In this document: positions 37,451 to 46,897 of the stretch, piece after piece
Layout: each line of letters begins with the position of its first letter
Numbering within the stretch: position 1 is the stretch's first letter
Origin: Halomonas sp. ML-15
GTDB taxonomy: Bacteria; Pseudomonadota; Gammaproteobacteria; Pseudomonadales; Halomonadaceae
Assembly (NCBI RefSeq): GCF_014779595.1
Contig: NZ_JACXZT010000019.1
Coordinates: forward strand, 285,175 to 349,174
Length of the DNA stretch: 64,000 nt
Reading direction: 5' to 3'
Translations under genes and position numbers: made by a program
The notes under the pieces: model-generated
The model's database searches: none
What the model was told of the DNA's origin: nothing
Seen by the model: the letters and a program-made list of their open reading frames with translations, nothing else

Positions 37451-38764
37451 TTATGGCCGAGGCAGCACCTCAGCCAGGGCTGTCAGGCAGGTGTCGATCT
37501 CCTCGACGCTGTTATAGTGCGCCAACGAGATTCGGGTGACCGCCGGCAGCTCTAGCGGTCGCAGAATGTTGCCAGAGTAGACATCGTCGCTGCGTGCGTG
37601 AACGCGCACCCCGCGCGCGCCGAGCTCGGCCACCACATGCTTGGCCTCGACGCCTTCGATGGCGAACGATACCACCCCTTCGCGGTGCGGCGAGTCGGCA
37701 GGGCCAATCAGCCGCAATCCAGGATAGTGGCAAAGCCCCTTCAGGCCCGCACCACCGTGCAGCAGTCGATGCACTAGAGCACGCTCATGGGCGTGCATGG
37801 CCCGCCCAGCGGCCACCAGGCAGGCTCGGCGCGACGACGCCTCGGTGAAGTGCCCGCCCAGCCAAGCGAGGTAGTCGACCATTGCGCTGACCCCAGCCAG
37901 CGCCGATGGGTCGCGGCTGCCCAGCTCCCAGGCGTCGGCGGGCTTGCCCGAGAGTCGGTCGTGATCGATGACGCTCAGGCGATCCGAGAGCCAGGCATAA
38001 CCGTTGTTGAAACGGCAGTACGCCTTGTAGGGCGAAATCACATAGGCGTCGACACCATAGTCATCGACGGCCAGCGTCCCATGCGGGGCATGCTGGATAC
38101 CGTCAACGATAATAATGCACTGCGGGGCTATGCTGCGTATGGTGCGAGCGATCCCGGCGACATCCATGCTCATGCCGGTGACCGGGCTGGTATGCAGGAT
38201 CGTCGCGATGCACGTGTCCGCCCTCACGCGATCGGCGTAGTGCGCCGCAGTCACCCGCCCCGTCTCAACGTCGAACGGTACTTCGATCCACTCGCGGCCA
38301 GTGCGTCGTGCCCACTGGGCGGTCGCATCATAGGTGCCAGGATGCTCCACCGAGCTCGAGACGATGCTGCCGCCCGGTTCGGCGGCGAGTGCTGCGGCGC
38401 GGATCACGCGGAACAGGCACTCGGTACCGCTCTCACCGCCAAAGATGACGCCGCTGCTGGCGCCCATAAAGATAGCCAGATCCTGGCGCCCATTCGCGAC
38501 GATCTGCGATACGGCATGGGAGGCGGGATTGTCACGATGCTCATTATCGGGAATCCCGGCGACCTCGGCGCTGTGCTCAACGGCTCTCTTGAGCGTCAAT
38601 GAGCCCCCCGCATTCTCGAAGAACACCCGCTTACCCGTGAACGGGCACTGCTCGACATGCAGGAAGGCGTTGCGCACCTGCTCGAGTAGCGCGCTGGGGA
38701 GTAACACGCCCTCCGCGGGCATGGTCTGTGAAAAGTCACTAATCTGGGACGCTATCGTCACCAT
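37451..38764 (-). CDS. PLP-dependent class V aminotransferase/cysteine desulfurase-like protein
   Basis: The 437-residue fold-type I PLP enzyme has cofactor Asp in CIIIVDGIQHAPHG and the predicted Schiff-base Lys in YVISPYKAYCRFNN. The N-terminal GKRVFFENAGGSLTLKRA and the SSVEHPGTYDATAQWARRTG block resemble the cysteine desulfurase/isopenicillin-N-epimerase-like group, but no catalytic Cys loop typical of SufS is evident. It lies 63 bases after tctA on the same strand, so it probably acts on the compound imported by TctCBA, perhaps an amino acid or amine. Function is not determinable. Confidence 0.8.
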   Translation of the reverse strand: MVTIASQISDFSQTMPAEGVLLPSALLEQVRNAFLHVEQCPFTGKRVFFENAGGSLTLKRAVEHSAEVAGIPDNEHRDNPASHAVSQIVANGRQDLAIFMGASSGVIFGGESGTECLFRVIRAAALAAEPGGSIVSSSVEHPGTYDATAQWARRTGREWIEVPFDVETGRVTAAHYADRVRADTCIATILHTSPVTGMSMDVAGIARTIRSIAPQCIIIVDGIQHAPHGTLAVDDYGVDAYVISPYKAYCRFNNGYAWLSDRLSVIDHDRLSGKPADAWELGSRDPSALAGVSAMVDYLAWLGGHFTEASSRRACLVAAGRAMHAHERALVHRLLHGGAGLKGLCHYPGLRLIGPADSPHREGVVSFAIEGVEAKHVVAELGARGVRVHARSDDVYSGNILRPLELPAVTRISLAHYNSVEEIDTCLTALAEVLPRP

Positions 38765-38827
38765 GATGGATATCTCCGTCGGCCAGTGAGTCGCTCCCCT
38801 GGCCTGGTTAGGGAAGGTGGTAAGGCG

Positions 38828-40321
38828 TCAGGTCGGGGCATGCCGACGTTGCCGCCAGCGGTTCCAGAGCGGATACGCCAGCGCCAGCACCACCAGTAAG
38901 CACAGCCCCAGTGACAGTGGCCGGGTAAAGAAGGTGGTGAGGTCCCAGTGCGCGATCTGCATCGAGCGCCGGAAGTTGACCTCGAGAATGGGGCCGAGGA
39001 TCAGGGCGATGACCAAGGGCGCCGCCGGATAGCGCCAACGCTCCATGAAAAAGCCCACCACGCCGAAGGCCAAGGCGAGCCAGACGTCGACTATCTCGTT
39101 GCGCAGTGCAAAGGTACCGATCACGCTGAACACCAGGATCATCGGCCCCAGCACCGCCCCCGGCACCTTGGTCACTACCACCAGGTAGCGACACAGCCAC
39201 AGGCCGACCAAGGCAAACAGCAGATTGGCCAGCAGCAGGGAGAGGATCAGGGTGTAGGTCGTCTCGGCGTGCTGGGTAAACAGGCTCGGCCCCGGAATCA
39301 TGCCGTGGATCGTCAGACCGCCGATAAACACCGCGGTCACCGCGTTGCCGGGAATGCCGAGCGTCAAGGTGGGAATCAGCGTACCGCCGGTCACCGCGTT
39401 GTTGGCCGACTCGGAGGCCGCCACCCCTTCCAGCTCCCCCTTGCCGAAGCGCTCAGGTGTCGATGAGTGCCGCCTCGCCTCGCTGTAGGAGATAAAGGAG
39501 GCGATGCTGGTCCCGGCGCCAGGCAGGATGCCTACCACCGAACCGATGACCGAAGAGCGCAGCATGGTGCGCAGGCAGCGCCGGATATCCAGCCACGCCG
39601 GCAACCGGCGCCCCTGCAGCGGCTGTGCCGTGCCCGACAGCACCCCGCCACCCGCCGGCACACAGAGGTTGAAGGCCTGGGAGACCGAGAATAGCCCGAT
39701 CAGTACCGGCAGTAGCGGTACCCCATCGAACAGCTCGCTGTGGCCGAAGGTGAAGCGCTGCATACCGGTGAAGGTGTCCAACCCCACCGTGGCCAGTACC
39801 AACCCCACCGCTGCTGATAGCACCCCCTTGAGGGGACGATCCGACGCCACGCTGACGATGGTCACCAGACCGAAGATCGCCAGCACCGTGTACTCCTGCG
39901 GGCCAAAGGCCAAGGCGACCGTGGACAGCGGCGGGGCGATGGCGATCAGCACCACCACGCTGAACAGCCCGCCAAACAGAGAGGCAAGCGTCGCCATCCC
40001 CAGTGCCTCGCTGCCACGTCCCGCCGCCGCCAACGGATAGCCGTCGAGGGCGGTGGCAATCGAGGCATCGGTGCCCGGAGTGCGTAACAGGATCGCCGTT
40101 ACCGAGCCACCATAGACCGAGCTGACGTAGACGGCGCCGAGCAGGATAAGCGCCAGATCGGGCGGCATGTTGAACGTGATGGGGATACATAGCGCCACCC
40201 CCATCGTCGAGGAGAGCCCCGGCAGCGAGCCGATCGTCATGCCGGCCAGGGTGCCGAGCAGTAGCGTCAGCAGCGCCATCGGCGTCAGCACGTTGCCGAG
40301 GGCAAGTAGCAGTACATCCAT
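38828..40321 (-). CDS. tctA: Tripartite tricarboxylate transporter permease TctA
   Basis: The 497-residue integral membrane protein has the family length, with about 11-12 hydrophobic segments. TctA landmarks are GTLAGMTIGSLPGLSSTMGV at the N-terminus and LTLGIPGNAVTAVFIGGL in the middle. It forms the main permease of a TTT uptake system with TctB and TctC, encoded immediately upstream in the transcript. Confidence 0.95.
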   Translation of the reverse strand: MDVLLLALGNVLTPMALLTLLLGTLAGMTIGSLPGLSSTMGVALCIPITFNMPPDLALILLGAVYVSSVYGGSVTAILLRTPGTDASIATALDGYPLAAAGRGSEALGMATLASLFGGLFSVVVLIAIAPPLSTVALAFGPQEYTVLAIFGLVTIVSVASDRPLKGVLSAAVGLVLATVGLDTFTGMQRFTFGHSELFDGVPLLPVLIGLFSVSQAFNLCVPAGGGVLSGTAQPLQGRRLPAWLDIRRCLRTMLRSSVIGSVVGILPGAGTSIASFISYSEARRHSSTPERFGKGELEGVAASESANNAVTGGTLIPTLTLGIPGNAVTAVFIGGLTIHGMIPGPSLFTQHAETTYTLILSLLLANLLFALVGLWLCRYLVVVTKVPGAVLGPMILVFSVIGTFALRNEIVDVWLALAFGVVGFFMERWRYPAAPLVIALILGPILEVNFRRSMQIAHWDLTTFFTRPLSLGLCLLVVLALAYPLWNRWRQRRHAPT

Positions 40322-40355
40322 ATCGTGTCTCTTGAATGGGTCGCGGGGAGTGCCG

Positions 40356-40790
40356 CTAGGGTGTCAGCCAGCCGCCCGGCAGTGGCACCGACAGCAGGTA
40401 CACGAAGACCACATAAATCAGCGCCGAGAAGGCCACCGACACCGTCAGCGCCAGCGGCCACCGAAGCTGGCCCAACCAGCGCAAACTGGCCAACACGAAT
40501 AGCGGTAGCGCGATGAAGGTCCCGGCGCTCAACATCAGCAGCAGCAGTCCCAACACGCATAGGCACCACACCGCGAAGCGCTGGTAGGCCAACGGCGGGG
40601 GCGGCGCATCGGGGGCGCGACGGCGCAGGGTGCCAAGGGCGATACCCAGGCAGGCCAGCCCTCCTAGCGTGCCGGCGATCACCGGGAAGACCCCCGCGTC
40701 GCCGCGCATCCCCAGCCCGGTGACCACCACGGCGGCACATAGCGCGCCCAACAGCAGGGCCACGCCACGATCGATCGTATCGAGCGTCAT
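40356..40790 (-). CDS. tctB: Tripartite tricarboxylate transporter small subunit TctB
   Basis: The 144-residue protein has four predicted membrane segments, matching TctB (DUF1468). It is placed between tctC and tctA with short gaps (24 and 34 bases). The sequence is poorly conserved in this family, so context carries much of the call. Confidence 0.88.
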   Translation of the reverse strand: MTLDTIDRGVALLLGALCAAVVVTGLGMRGDAGVFPVIAGTLGGLACLGIALGTLRRRAPDAPPPPLAYQRFAVWCLCVLGLLLLMLSAGTFIALPLFVLASLRWLGQLRWPLALTVSVAFSALIYVVFVYLLSVPLPGGWLTP

Positions 40791-40814
40791 GGGCTATCTA
40801 CTCCTGCCATTCGA

Positions 40815-41804
40815 TCACTGTTCGACCCAGGGATCCTGTTCCCAGAGCGCCTTTAGCCGAGTGTGACTGGCGTCGATGAAGTCGACGTAGTCCTGCCCAT
40901 AAATGGGGTCGACGGGCATATTGAGGCGCTCCATCTCGGCCCGGAACTCTGGGTTGTCGATAACGTTGCGCGACGCCTCAAGGAGCAGGTCATAGATCTC
41001 TTGCGGGACATCCGCCGGCATGGCGAATCCACGTGACGCCGCGGCCTGGACGTCATAGCCTTGCTCCCGCCCAGTGGGCACATCGGGCAGTGGCTCGCCG
41101 CGTTCTTCGGACCATATCGCCAGCCCCCGCGCCTTGCCCTCCTGAATCTGCGTCACCGCTTCCGACATATTGCCGGCGAAGGCCGTGATATGGCCGCCGA
41201 GTAGCGAGGCCGTTGCCTCGGCGTTGCCGTTGTAGGCGACGAAGTTGAGATCGATATCTGCTGCGGCAGCGAAATTCAGCGCCGCGAGGTGATCGTCACC
41301 GCCGATACCCTCGTGGGAGACGATGATCGACTCGGGATCGCTCTGCACCGCTGCGACGAAGTCGTCCAGGTTCTGGTAGGGGCTGTCGGCAGCCACCACG
41401 AGCATGCCCGGGTCGGTGATCACATTGGCTAGCGGTCGGAGGTCGTCGAGGGAGTAACCAACGCTCTCCTCGCGAGTGAAGGGGTAGACCTCGACGACCG
41501 GCGAGTTGATCAGGCCGATGGTATAGCCGTCCGGGGCCGCGTTGGCCAGGTGTACCCAGCCCAGCTCGCCACCGGCGCCAGGCCTATTGACCACCACCAC
41601 TCGCTGGCCGAGCTCCTCCTCGACGTACTTGGCGAAGATCCTCGCCATGGTATCGGTGCTACCACCGGCGCCGAATGCGACGATCATCTGGATCGGCTTG
41701 CTGGGATAGTCCGCCGCCAGGGTCGTGGTGCTAAGACCCGTGGCCAGCAGCGCCGAGACCACCCCTAACCCCACCTTGCGTACCGACATGTGCAGCGTCT
41801 TCAT
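40815..41804 (-). CDS. tctC: Tripartite tricarboxylate transporter binding protein TctC
   Basis: The 329-residue periplasmic binding protein has a signal peptide (cleavage about residue 30, before ADYPSKP). TctC/Bug signatures are YPSKPIQMIVAFGAGGSTDT near the mature start and VVNRPGAGGELGWVHLANAA. The ligand is unknown. It is the first gene of tctCBA-aminotransferase and is divergent from a LysR gene. Confidence 0.93.
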   Translation of the reverse strand: MKTLHMSVRKVGLGVVSALLATGLSTTTLAADYPSKPIQMIVAFGAGGSTDTMARIFAKYVEEELGQRVVVVNRPGAGGELGWVHLANAAPDGYTIGLINSPVVEVYPFTREESVGYSLDDLRPLANVITDPGMLVVAADSPYQNLDDFVAAVQSDPESIIVSHEGIGGDDHLAALNFAAAADIDLNFVAYNGNAEATASLLGGHITAFAGNMSEAVTQIQEGKARGLAIWSEERGEPLPDVPTGREQGYDVQAAASRGFAMPADVPQEIYDLLLEASRNVIDNPEFRAEMERLNMPVDPIYGQDYVDFIDASHTRLKALWEQDPWVEQ

Positions 41805-41965
41805 CGCCTTATTCCTTATTGCTGTTGTGGTGTGAAAGCTAGCGCCGGGCTACTCCCCGCCTGGCGCTCAAGAGCACTCCCTGCCTACTTAAAAGCACCG
41901 CACACTTTCAAAAAAGCGAATAAATCGCATATGTTATAAGTCGTTAATTTCATGAGTAGCGCGCC

Positions 41966-42886
41966 ATGTTGACGCTCAAGCAGCTGGAAACCTTTGTCCA
42001 AGTGGTCGAGCTCGGTACCTTCGAGCGCGCCTCTCAGCGACTCAATGCCACCCAGTCCACCGTCTCCAAGCGCATATCGGAGCTGGAGCAAGCCACCGGC
42101 TTGCCCCTCTTCGATCGTTCGCGCCGCAATGCACGACTCACCGAAGAGGGTGAGCGACTGCTGGAACTGGCCTACGCGACCCTGAGCGACGCGCGACGGA
42201 TCCTCGAACTCAAGGCGCAGCCAGAGCACATGCTGCACAGGGTGCGTATCGGCTTCACCGAACTGGCCGCCCTCACCTGGCTGCCTGGCTTTCTGCGCGA
42301 TTACACCACCGAGCGGCCGGACATCCGCTTGGACATCACCATCGAGATGAGCCGTACGCTGTATCAGCAGTTTCAGGACGGCGAGCTGGACCTGGTGGTC
42401 ATACCCCAGGTCCCCGACGCCTTCGCGCAGCCTGGCGTGGAAACGCAGCTGCTGGAGGAAGTGGAAATGGCCTTCATGGCCAGAGAAGGCCTGGTGGACG
42501 ATCCCCACCCCATACCGCTAAGAGCGCTAGACCGCCACCCCCTGATTAGCCAAGGCAAGCGCTCCGGCTTCGCCCAGGATATCAATCGCTGGCTCTCCCA
42601 CCAGGGCATGGCCGCCGCCACCCTGACCACCGATAATTTGCTGGCGCTGGTGGGCCTGGTGACGGCGGGGCGCGGCATCAGCGTCTTGCCGAAACGCTGC
42701 GTTCAGCGCTTAGCCCATGAGCAAGGGCTGGAAATTCTCGAGACGACCCCCTCGCTGCCCTCGATCAGTTACTACGCGCTCTATCATGGTGGGGTACGTA
42801 TCCAGCTGCTCGAGGAGCTCGCCCAGCGCCTCGCCGCCGCCGCCGACTTCACCCGGCCCTTCTTCCTGTCCGAAAGGGAAGCCTAA
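41966..42886 (+). CDS. LysR-type regulator, probably of the TctCBA operon
   Basis: The 306-residue LysR protein has an HTH at about 1-60 (MLTLKQLETFVQVVELGTFE; TQSTVSKRISELEQ) and an effector domain after residue 90. It is divergent from tctC across 161 bases. In that spacer, ATAA (41920-41923) and TTAT (41934-41937) form a small dyad just before the LysR start, a possible autoregulatory site. The inducer is unknown. Confidence 0.88.
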   Translation: MLTLKQLETFVQVVELGTFERASQRLNATQSTVSKRISELEQATGLPLFDRSRRNARLTEEGERLLELAYATLSDARRILELKAQPEHMLHRVRIGFTELAALTWLPGFLRDYTTERPDIRLDITIEMSRTLYQQFQDGELDLVVIPQVPDAFAQPGVETQLLEEVEMAFMAREGLVDDPHPIPLRALDRHPLISQGKRSGFAQDINRWLSHQGMAAATLTTDNLLALVGLVTAGRGISVLPKRCVQRLAHEQGLEILETTPSLPSISYYALYHGGVRIQLLEELAQRLAAAADFTRPFFLSEREA

Positions 42887-42894
42887 AACGCAAG

Positions 42895-42924
42895 CAGCCA
42901 GCGCAATTGCGCTGGCTGCTTGTC
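42895..42924. terminator. Perfect 15-bp inverted repeat after the LysR gene
   Basis: AAGCAGCCAGCGCAA (42895-42909) is followed directly by its exact complement TTGCGCTGGCTGCTT (42910-42924). It lies nine bases after the LysR stop and about 50 bases from the end of a small minus-strand frame, so it can terminate both strands. No long T-run follows. Confidence 0.65.
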
Positions 42925-42973
42925 ACTGAGGGCCGAATCGGCCATCCGTACTGGGTAGATCGGGTGTGGGCGC

Positions 42974-43105
42974 TTAGATACCGTAGCGGGTAGCTAGCTG
43001 AACCCGGTAGGCCCGATAGGAGCGCTCGCTCATGCGCTCTAGCAGCCGGTAGGCCACTTGGCCGGCACCTTTGATCAAAGAAAAGCGGGTATTGGACGTC
43101 ATCAT
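42974..43105 (-). CDS. Small hypothetical protein (43 residues)
   Basis: A 43-codon frame starting MMTSNTRFSLIKGAGQVAYR and ending YRVQLATRYGI lies in the 375-base gap between the LysR gene and the feruloyl esterase gene. It is strongly basic (many Arg), Tyr-rich, and shows GC-rich third positions like its neighbours. A weak AGG precedes the ATG pair. It is bounded downstream by the perfect inverted repeat at 42895-42924. No family is recognised and it could be a chance frame. Confidence 0.4.
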   Translation of the reverse strand: MMTSNTRFSLIKGAGQVAYRLLERMSERSYRAYRVQLATRYGI

Positions 43106-43261
43106 GGTATTGGGACCTGAAAGTGTCATGAGGATGCTAACAGAATACCCAATAATTAGACCTTAGTCTAACCCACTCCTCTTCCGCGCCAGCGGACACG
43201 CGATCCTGCACGGCGGAATAATCCGCCGCACATGGCCGTGTACGCCTTCGAGGCGACCCAT

Positions 43262-44911
43262 TTACTCACACACGAAGCTGTCGGCGCTGCTCTTATCACC
43301 ATCGCGGTAGCGTGCCACTTGTGGGTAGGGGCAAAGCGGACGGCTGATGTCGCCAAGGGCGTCGAGCGCCTCCTGGTTATCGGGCTGCACCCCAGCCAGG
43401 ATCGCGTCAGGGCGTTCGCCCTCCTCCACCCAAGCCGTCAGCGCGGAGAGGAAGTCGATGTCCGCCGTCACCACACCATCTACGCCATGGGGCATGCCGG
43501 GCACCCGATAGAAGCGCACGAACTGGTCTGCCCGCCCGTCGTGATTGTGATCGAGCTGACGGTACCAGCGGGCGGTGTCATTCACCGAAAAGACCGGATC
43601 ACTGGTGCCGTGAAATACCAACATGCGCCCGCCTGCCGCCTTGAACTCCGCCATCTCGGGATCATCGACGCCCGGTGGCGTCATGAACGCCATGGCCGAT
43701 TCGGAGAAGGTGTCGTTGCTGGCATGGATGAGCGGCGCGTCACTGTCGAGATCGAACGTCAGCAGGTACTCCTCGAGCGACGCCGGATCTCCAGCCACCT
43801 CGGTGGGTGGCGTGGTAAACACCTGTGCCAAGGCCGAGGCCCCCATCACGCCAATGATGGGCCGGTTGTCCCAAGCGTCGATAGGCGATTCCAGCTTCCA
43901 CATACGCCAATTCTGCGAGGCGATGCCGGTATCCCATGGCCAGTCACTATAGAGGGGCACGCCCTGGGAGTTGTGGGGCCCACCGTGCACCGCCTTCAGT
44001 GCCGCGACCTGGGCACTGCTGAGGCACGCCTGGGGGTGGCCAGCCTCGCAGCGCAACTGCTCGATATCGAAGTGCTCCTGGCAGGCATCGATATCGGCGA
44101 CGATACCATCCTCCACGCCGTCAAGATGGTCGCAGGATTGCCGCACGGCATTCGCCACGAGGGCGAGGTCGTCACGACTGAAGGCGCGCCTGACATCCCC
44201 CTCGATCGCCGTGAAGGCCTGAATGTCCCAGGCGTGCTGCAACGCCGCTTTGGGCAGGTTGAGCCCTGGGTAGCCGACCAGCAAGCCATCGAAGGCGTCG
44301 GGCATGCGCGCGGCCGCTACCATGGCGTGCCGCCCGCCGTTAGACCGCCCAACGCCATAGGTATAGCGCACCTCGGTGGCGTAGAAATCCTCCACCAATG
44401 ACACCGCAAGCGGATGGAGCTTGGCCACGGCGGCGTAGCCATAGTCCTGCCGCGCTTGGGGATCCAGCCCGAAACGCGCCCCGCTGGCAAGTCCGGCATC
44501 CTGGGCATAGCTATCATGCCCGGCATCACTGGAGACCACGGCAAAACCACGGGCAAGCGCACTGCCGGTTCCTGGCAGCACCTCGCCAGTGGCGGGCACC
44601 ACCTCACCATCGGTGCCACCATTGAACTGGTGAATGAAGCCGTGATTCCACCCCTCCGGCAGCCTCAACTCGAAGCGGATCCCATACTCCTGACCATCGA
44701 TGCCAGTGTGCTCATGTGTTACCCCCTGCACATGGCAGTGGGCAATACCCCACTCACTCTTGCTGGGCAGCGCCTCGCTAGCCGTGATGCGCATATCCGC
44801 TGACGTTGAGTAGGTTTCGCTTAACGCCTCGCACTGGCTCTCCGCCGCGACGGGAGCCGACAACAGCACAGCACCTGATACCAGTAAGATATTAATAGAT
44901 AAGAACTTCAT
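43262..44911 (-). CDS. Tannase/feruloyl esterase family protein, exported
   Basis: The 549-residue alpha/beta hydrolase has a signal peptide (cleavage about residue 23). The triad is predicted as Ser190 (GVGRSNGGRH), Asp438 (FHGTSDPVFS) and His475 (PGMPHGVDG). A calcium-loop-like segment DHLDGVEDGIVADIDAC starts at 261 in the lid domain, as in fungal and bacterial tannase-family feruloyl esterases. It would release ferulate or other hydroxycinnamates or gallate from esters outside the cytoplasm. Neighbouring porin and feruloyl-CoA synthase genes on the same strand favour hydroxycinnamate esters. Confidence 0.9.
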   Translation of the reverse strand: MKFLSINILLVSGAVLLSAPVAAESQCEALSETYSTSADMRITASEALPSKSEWGIAHCHVQGVTHEHTGIDGQEYGIRFELRLPEGWNHGFIHQFNGGTDGEVVPATGEVLPGTGSALARGFAVVSSDAGHDSYAQDAGLASGARFGLDPQARQDYGYAAVAKLHPLAVSLVEDFYATEVRYTYGVGRSNGGRHAMVAAARMPDAFDGLLVGYPGLNLPKAALQHAWDIQAFTAIEGDVRRAFSRDDLALVANAVRQSCDHLDGVEDGIVADIDACQEHFDIEQLRCEAGHPQACLSSAQVAALKAVHGGPHNSQGVPLYSDWPWDTGIASQNWRMWKLESPIDAWDNRPIIGVMGASALAQVFTTPPTEVAGDPASLEEYLLTFDLDSDAPLIHASNDTFSESAMAFMTPPGVDDPEMAEFKAAGGRMLVFHGTSDPVFSVNDTARWYRQLDHNHDGRADQFVRFYRVPGMPHGVDGVVTADIDFLSALTAWVEEGERPDAILAGVQPDNQEALDALGDISRPLCPYPQVARYRDGDKSSADSFVCE

Positions 44912-44969
44912 CGCCTCATACCTCTTTCATGACGCCACTGGCCTTGGATAACCTGGCCATCTTCTCGTC

Positions 44970-45001
44970 AAAAAAGCCCGGCGAGCAGATGCGCACCGGG
45001 C
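44970..45001 (-). terminator. Intrinsic terminator after the porin gene
   Basis: On the minus strand: GCCCGG (45001-44996), 14-base loop, CCGGGC (44981-44976), then six T (44975-44970). It starts 30 bases after the porin stop and separates the porin gene from the downstream esterase gene. Confidence 0.8.
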
Positions 45002-45030
45002 AAGGAGCTAGTTAAAGGACCCTATCTGTC

Positions 45031-46032
45031 TCAGAAGCTGACGCTGATGCCCGCCGCCAGGTTGTTGTCGGTATTGTCGTAGCGTGCCGCCTCGAGGAAG
45101 GCATACACATCGTCGTTGAAGTGGTGGCGCACCGTCCCGACCAGCGCATCGTTCTCGAGACCTAGGTTCTTGTCGTTCTCGGCGTAGCCCACCGATACCG
45201 ACCAGTCATCGGTCAGGTTGGCCGAAACGTTGACGCCCCAGGCATCGAAGTCGGCGGCACCGCTGCTGTCCTCGCGGTCGTCGTTGTGCTCGTATACCCC
45301 ACCCAGCTGCACCCTGCCGAAGTCGTAGCCGATCCCGAAGGCGGTGCGGTGGAGGTTATCGATCCCCGGGCGGCGCACCTGGGTATGGCCGATACCGACG
45401 TTCAGCGGCCCCTGGTTATAGATCAGGCGCCCGGTATAGACATCGAAATCCTGGTCGTTCTGGGCATTAGGGGTAAGTACTGCACCGATGAACTGGAAGC
45501 CGCCGCCAAACACCGGTGTGCCATAGGAGAGCACGTCGCTACCCTGCTCGTTCTGACCGAAGATGGCGTTCTGGCCGGTCTGGCCGTGGAAGCGGTTGTA
45601 CTCGAACACATCGATATTGTTGTAGATCTGATTCCAGAACCCGGAAGGCACCCGCGGCTGAAAGCCGAAGCTACCGAAGTCGGTCAGCAGCAGGACGCGG
45701 GCGGTACGGATATATACCTCGCCGTCGTCCTGGCGGTGGGCGCCAGGCGTCCATGTCTGCTCATCGACGCTGTTGATGGCGTTGGCGAAGTCACCGACTA
45801 GATCGTAGCGGATGCGCAGCCCGTCGTTGACGTGGTAGATCCCGCCTACGCCGGCCTCGGCGCGGAATGCCCAGAGATCCTTGTCGCGGTCGTCTACATC
45901 GAGAACGCCGCCGACGATATTACCGCTGAATGTCGGGCCGGTATGGCCATCGTCGGCTACCGCTTGAGCGGCAGCTGTGATGCTCAGGGTGAGCGCCAGG
46001 GGCGCAAGTGCCAGTCGTGTGTAGGTTGTCAT
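45031..46032 (-). CDS. Outer-membrane porin
   Basis: The 333-residue protein has a signal peptide (core LALAPLALTLSITAAAQAVA, cleavage about residue 26) and a beta-barrel pattern of alternating polar and hydrophobic strands, ending in Phe (AAGISVSF), the outer-membrane sorting signal. It resembles general diffusion porins with substrate-specific placement. The ATG at 46032 has AGGGGA upstream; a 14-codon extension is rejected because it breaks the signal peptide. It lies in the ferulate block and may admit hydroxycinnamates. Confidence 0.88.
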   Translation of the reverse strand: MTTYTRLALAPLALTLSITAAAQAVADDGHTGPTFSGNIVGGVLDVDDRDKDLWAFRAEAGVGGIYHVNDGLRIRYDLVGDFANAINSVDEQTWTPGAHRQDDGEVYIRTARVLLLTDFGSFGFQPRVPSGFWNQIYNNIDVFEYNRFHGQTGQNAIFGQNEQGSDVLSYGTPVFGGGFQFIGAVLTPNAQNDQDFDVYTGRLIYNQGPLNVGIGHTQVRRPGIDNLHRTAFGIGYDFGRVQLGGVYEHNDDREDSSGAADFDAWGVNVSANLTDDWSVSVGYAENDKNLGLENDALVGTVRHHFNDDVYAFLEAARYDNTDNNLAAGISVSF

Positions 46033-46459
46033 TATCGATTCCCCTTTAAGTGTTATTGCTTTTCGCGTGCTCACACCAGGTCATGCCTGATGTATGGCAA
46101 GGTTTGATTATTGATAAATTGTTGTCAAATACAATATTTTAAATATAAAACTGTACGCAATACGAACAATGCTGTTTTCCCACATAACGGCCACAAAGCA
46201 CTGATAGATAAATGAAATATCCAGAAGCGTGCCAAGCCCAATTGCCCTAGCCTCCACGACTCCCCCTCCTAAAGTTGATATCGCTGTCCAGCCAGAAACG
46301 GACGGCAGCGATCGCAAAAGGGGCCGTGGCGCCAACGGCGTCGTCCCTTGTCCACCCGCTGGCAAGGGTCGAAAGGTGGTGCGGAGAGCAGGGAGAAAAA
46401 GGAAGAGAGAAGAGGAAGCAGGTAGCGGGAAGAAGGTCAGTACCGCTGGCAGACGTTGT
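46033..46459. other. Non-coding gap upstream of the porin gene
   Basis: In these 427 bases, the part nearest the porin (about 46090-46210) is AT-rich and should hold its promoter. The part nearest the thioesterase gene is GC-rich. I see no convincing gene, repeat or strong hairpin. Confidence 0.6.
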
Positions 46460-46879
46460 TCAGCTGGCGCTTAACGCGCGCCTGATGATCTCTGGCATCG
46501 GCTGCCCCCGCATGCGCTGCGGGTCTGCCGGGTCTTGCGCGGCCCAGACACGAGTCACCGTGGCTTCCACGGCCAGGCTGTTGTCACGAAACAACCGGTG
46601 CAGCACATCGAAGCTGCTGTTGCGCAGCTCGGCTACTCGCGTCTCGAGACGCACCTCGTCGCCATAGCGGCAAGGGGCAATAAAGCGGCTGCGCAGGTCC
46701 ACCACCGGATAGCCGATCACCGCGAATCGTGCCTGTAGCGATGCCAGATCGAAGCCCGCCTTGGCGAAGAGCAGGTTGGTGCAGTGGTCGAAATAGGTCA
46801 GATAGCGGGGATGAAAGACGATCCCCGCCGGGTCGCAGTCGCCCCACTCAATCTGACGCAGGTGGGTATGAGTCAGCAT
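46460..46879 (-). CDS. 4-hydroxybenzoyl-CoA thioesterase-family hotdog protein
   Basis: The 139-residue hotdog-fold thioesterase has the active-site segment EWGDCDPAGIVFHPRYLTYF with catalytic Asp16, characteristic of the Pseudomonas-type 4HBT/YbgC group. It hydrolyses an acyl- or aroyl-CoA. It lies 18 bases after the feruloyl-CoA synthase stop on the same strand, so it may release free acids from aromatic CoA esters (for example 4-hydroxybenzoyl-CoA or vanilloyl-CoA), or prevent CoA trapping. Confidence 0.88.
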   Translation of the reverse strand: MLTHTHLRQIEWGDCDPAGIVFHPRYLTYFDHCTNLLFAKAGFDLASLQARFAVIGYPVVDLRSRFIAPCRYGDEVRLETRVAELRNSSFDVLHRLFRDNSLAVEATVTRVWAAQDPADPQRMRGQPMPEIIRRALSAS

Positions 46880-46897
46880 GCCGTCTCCTGGTTGCGC

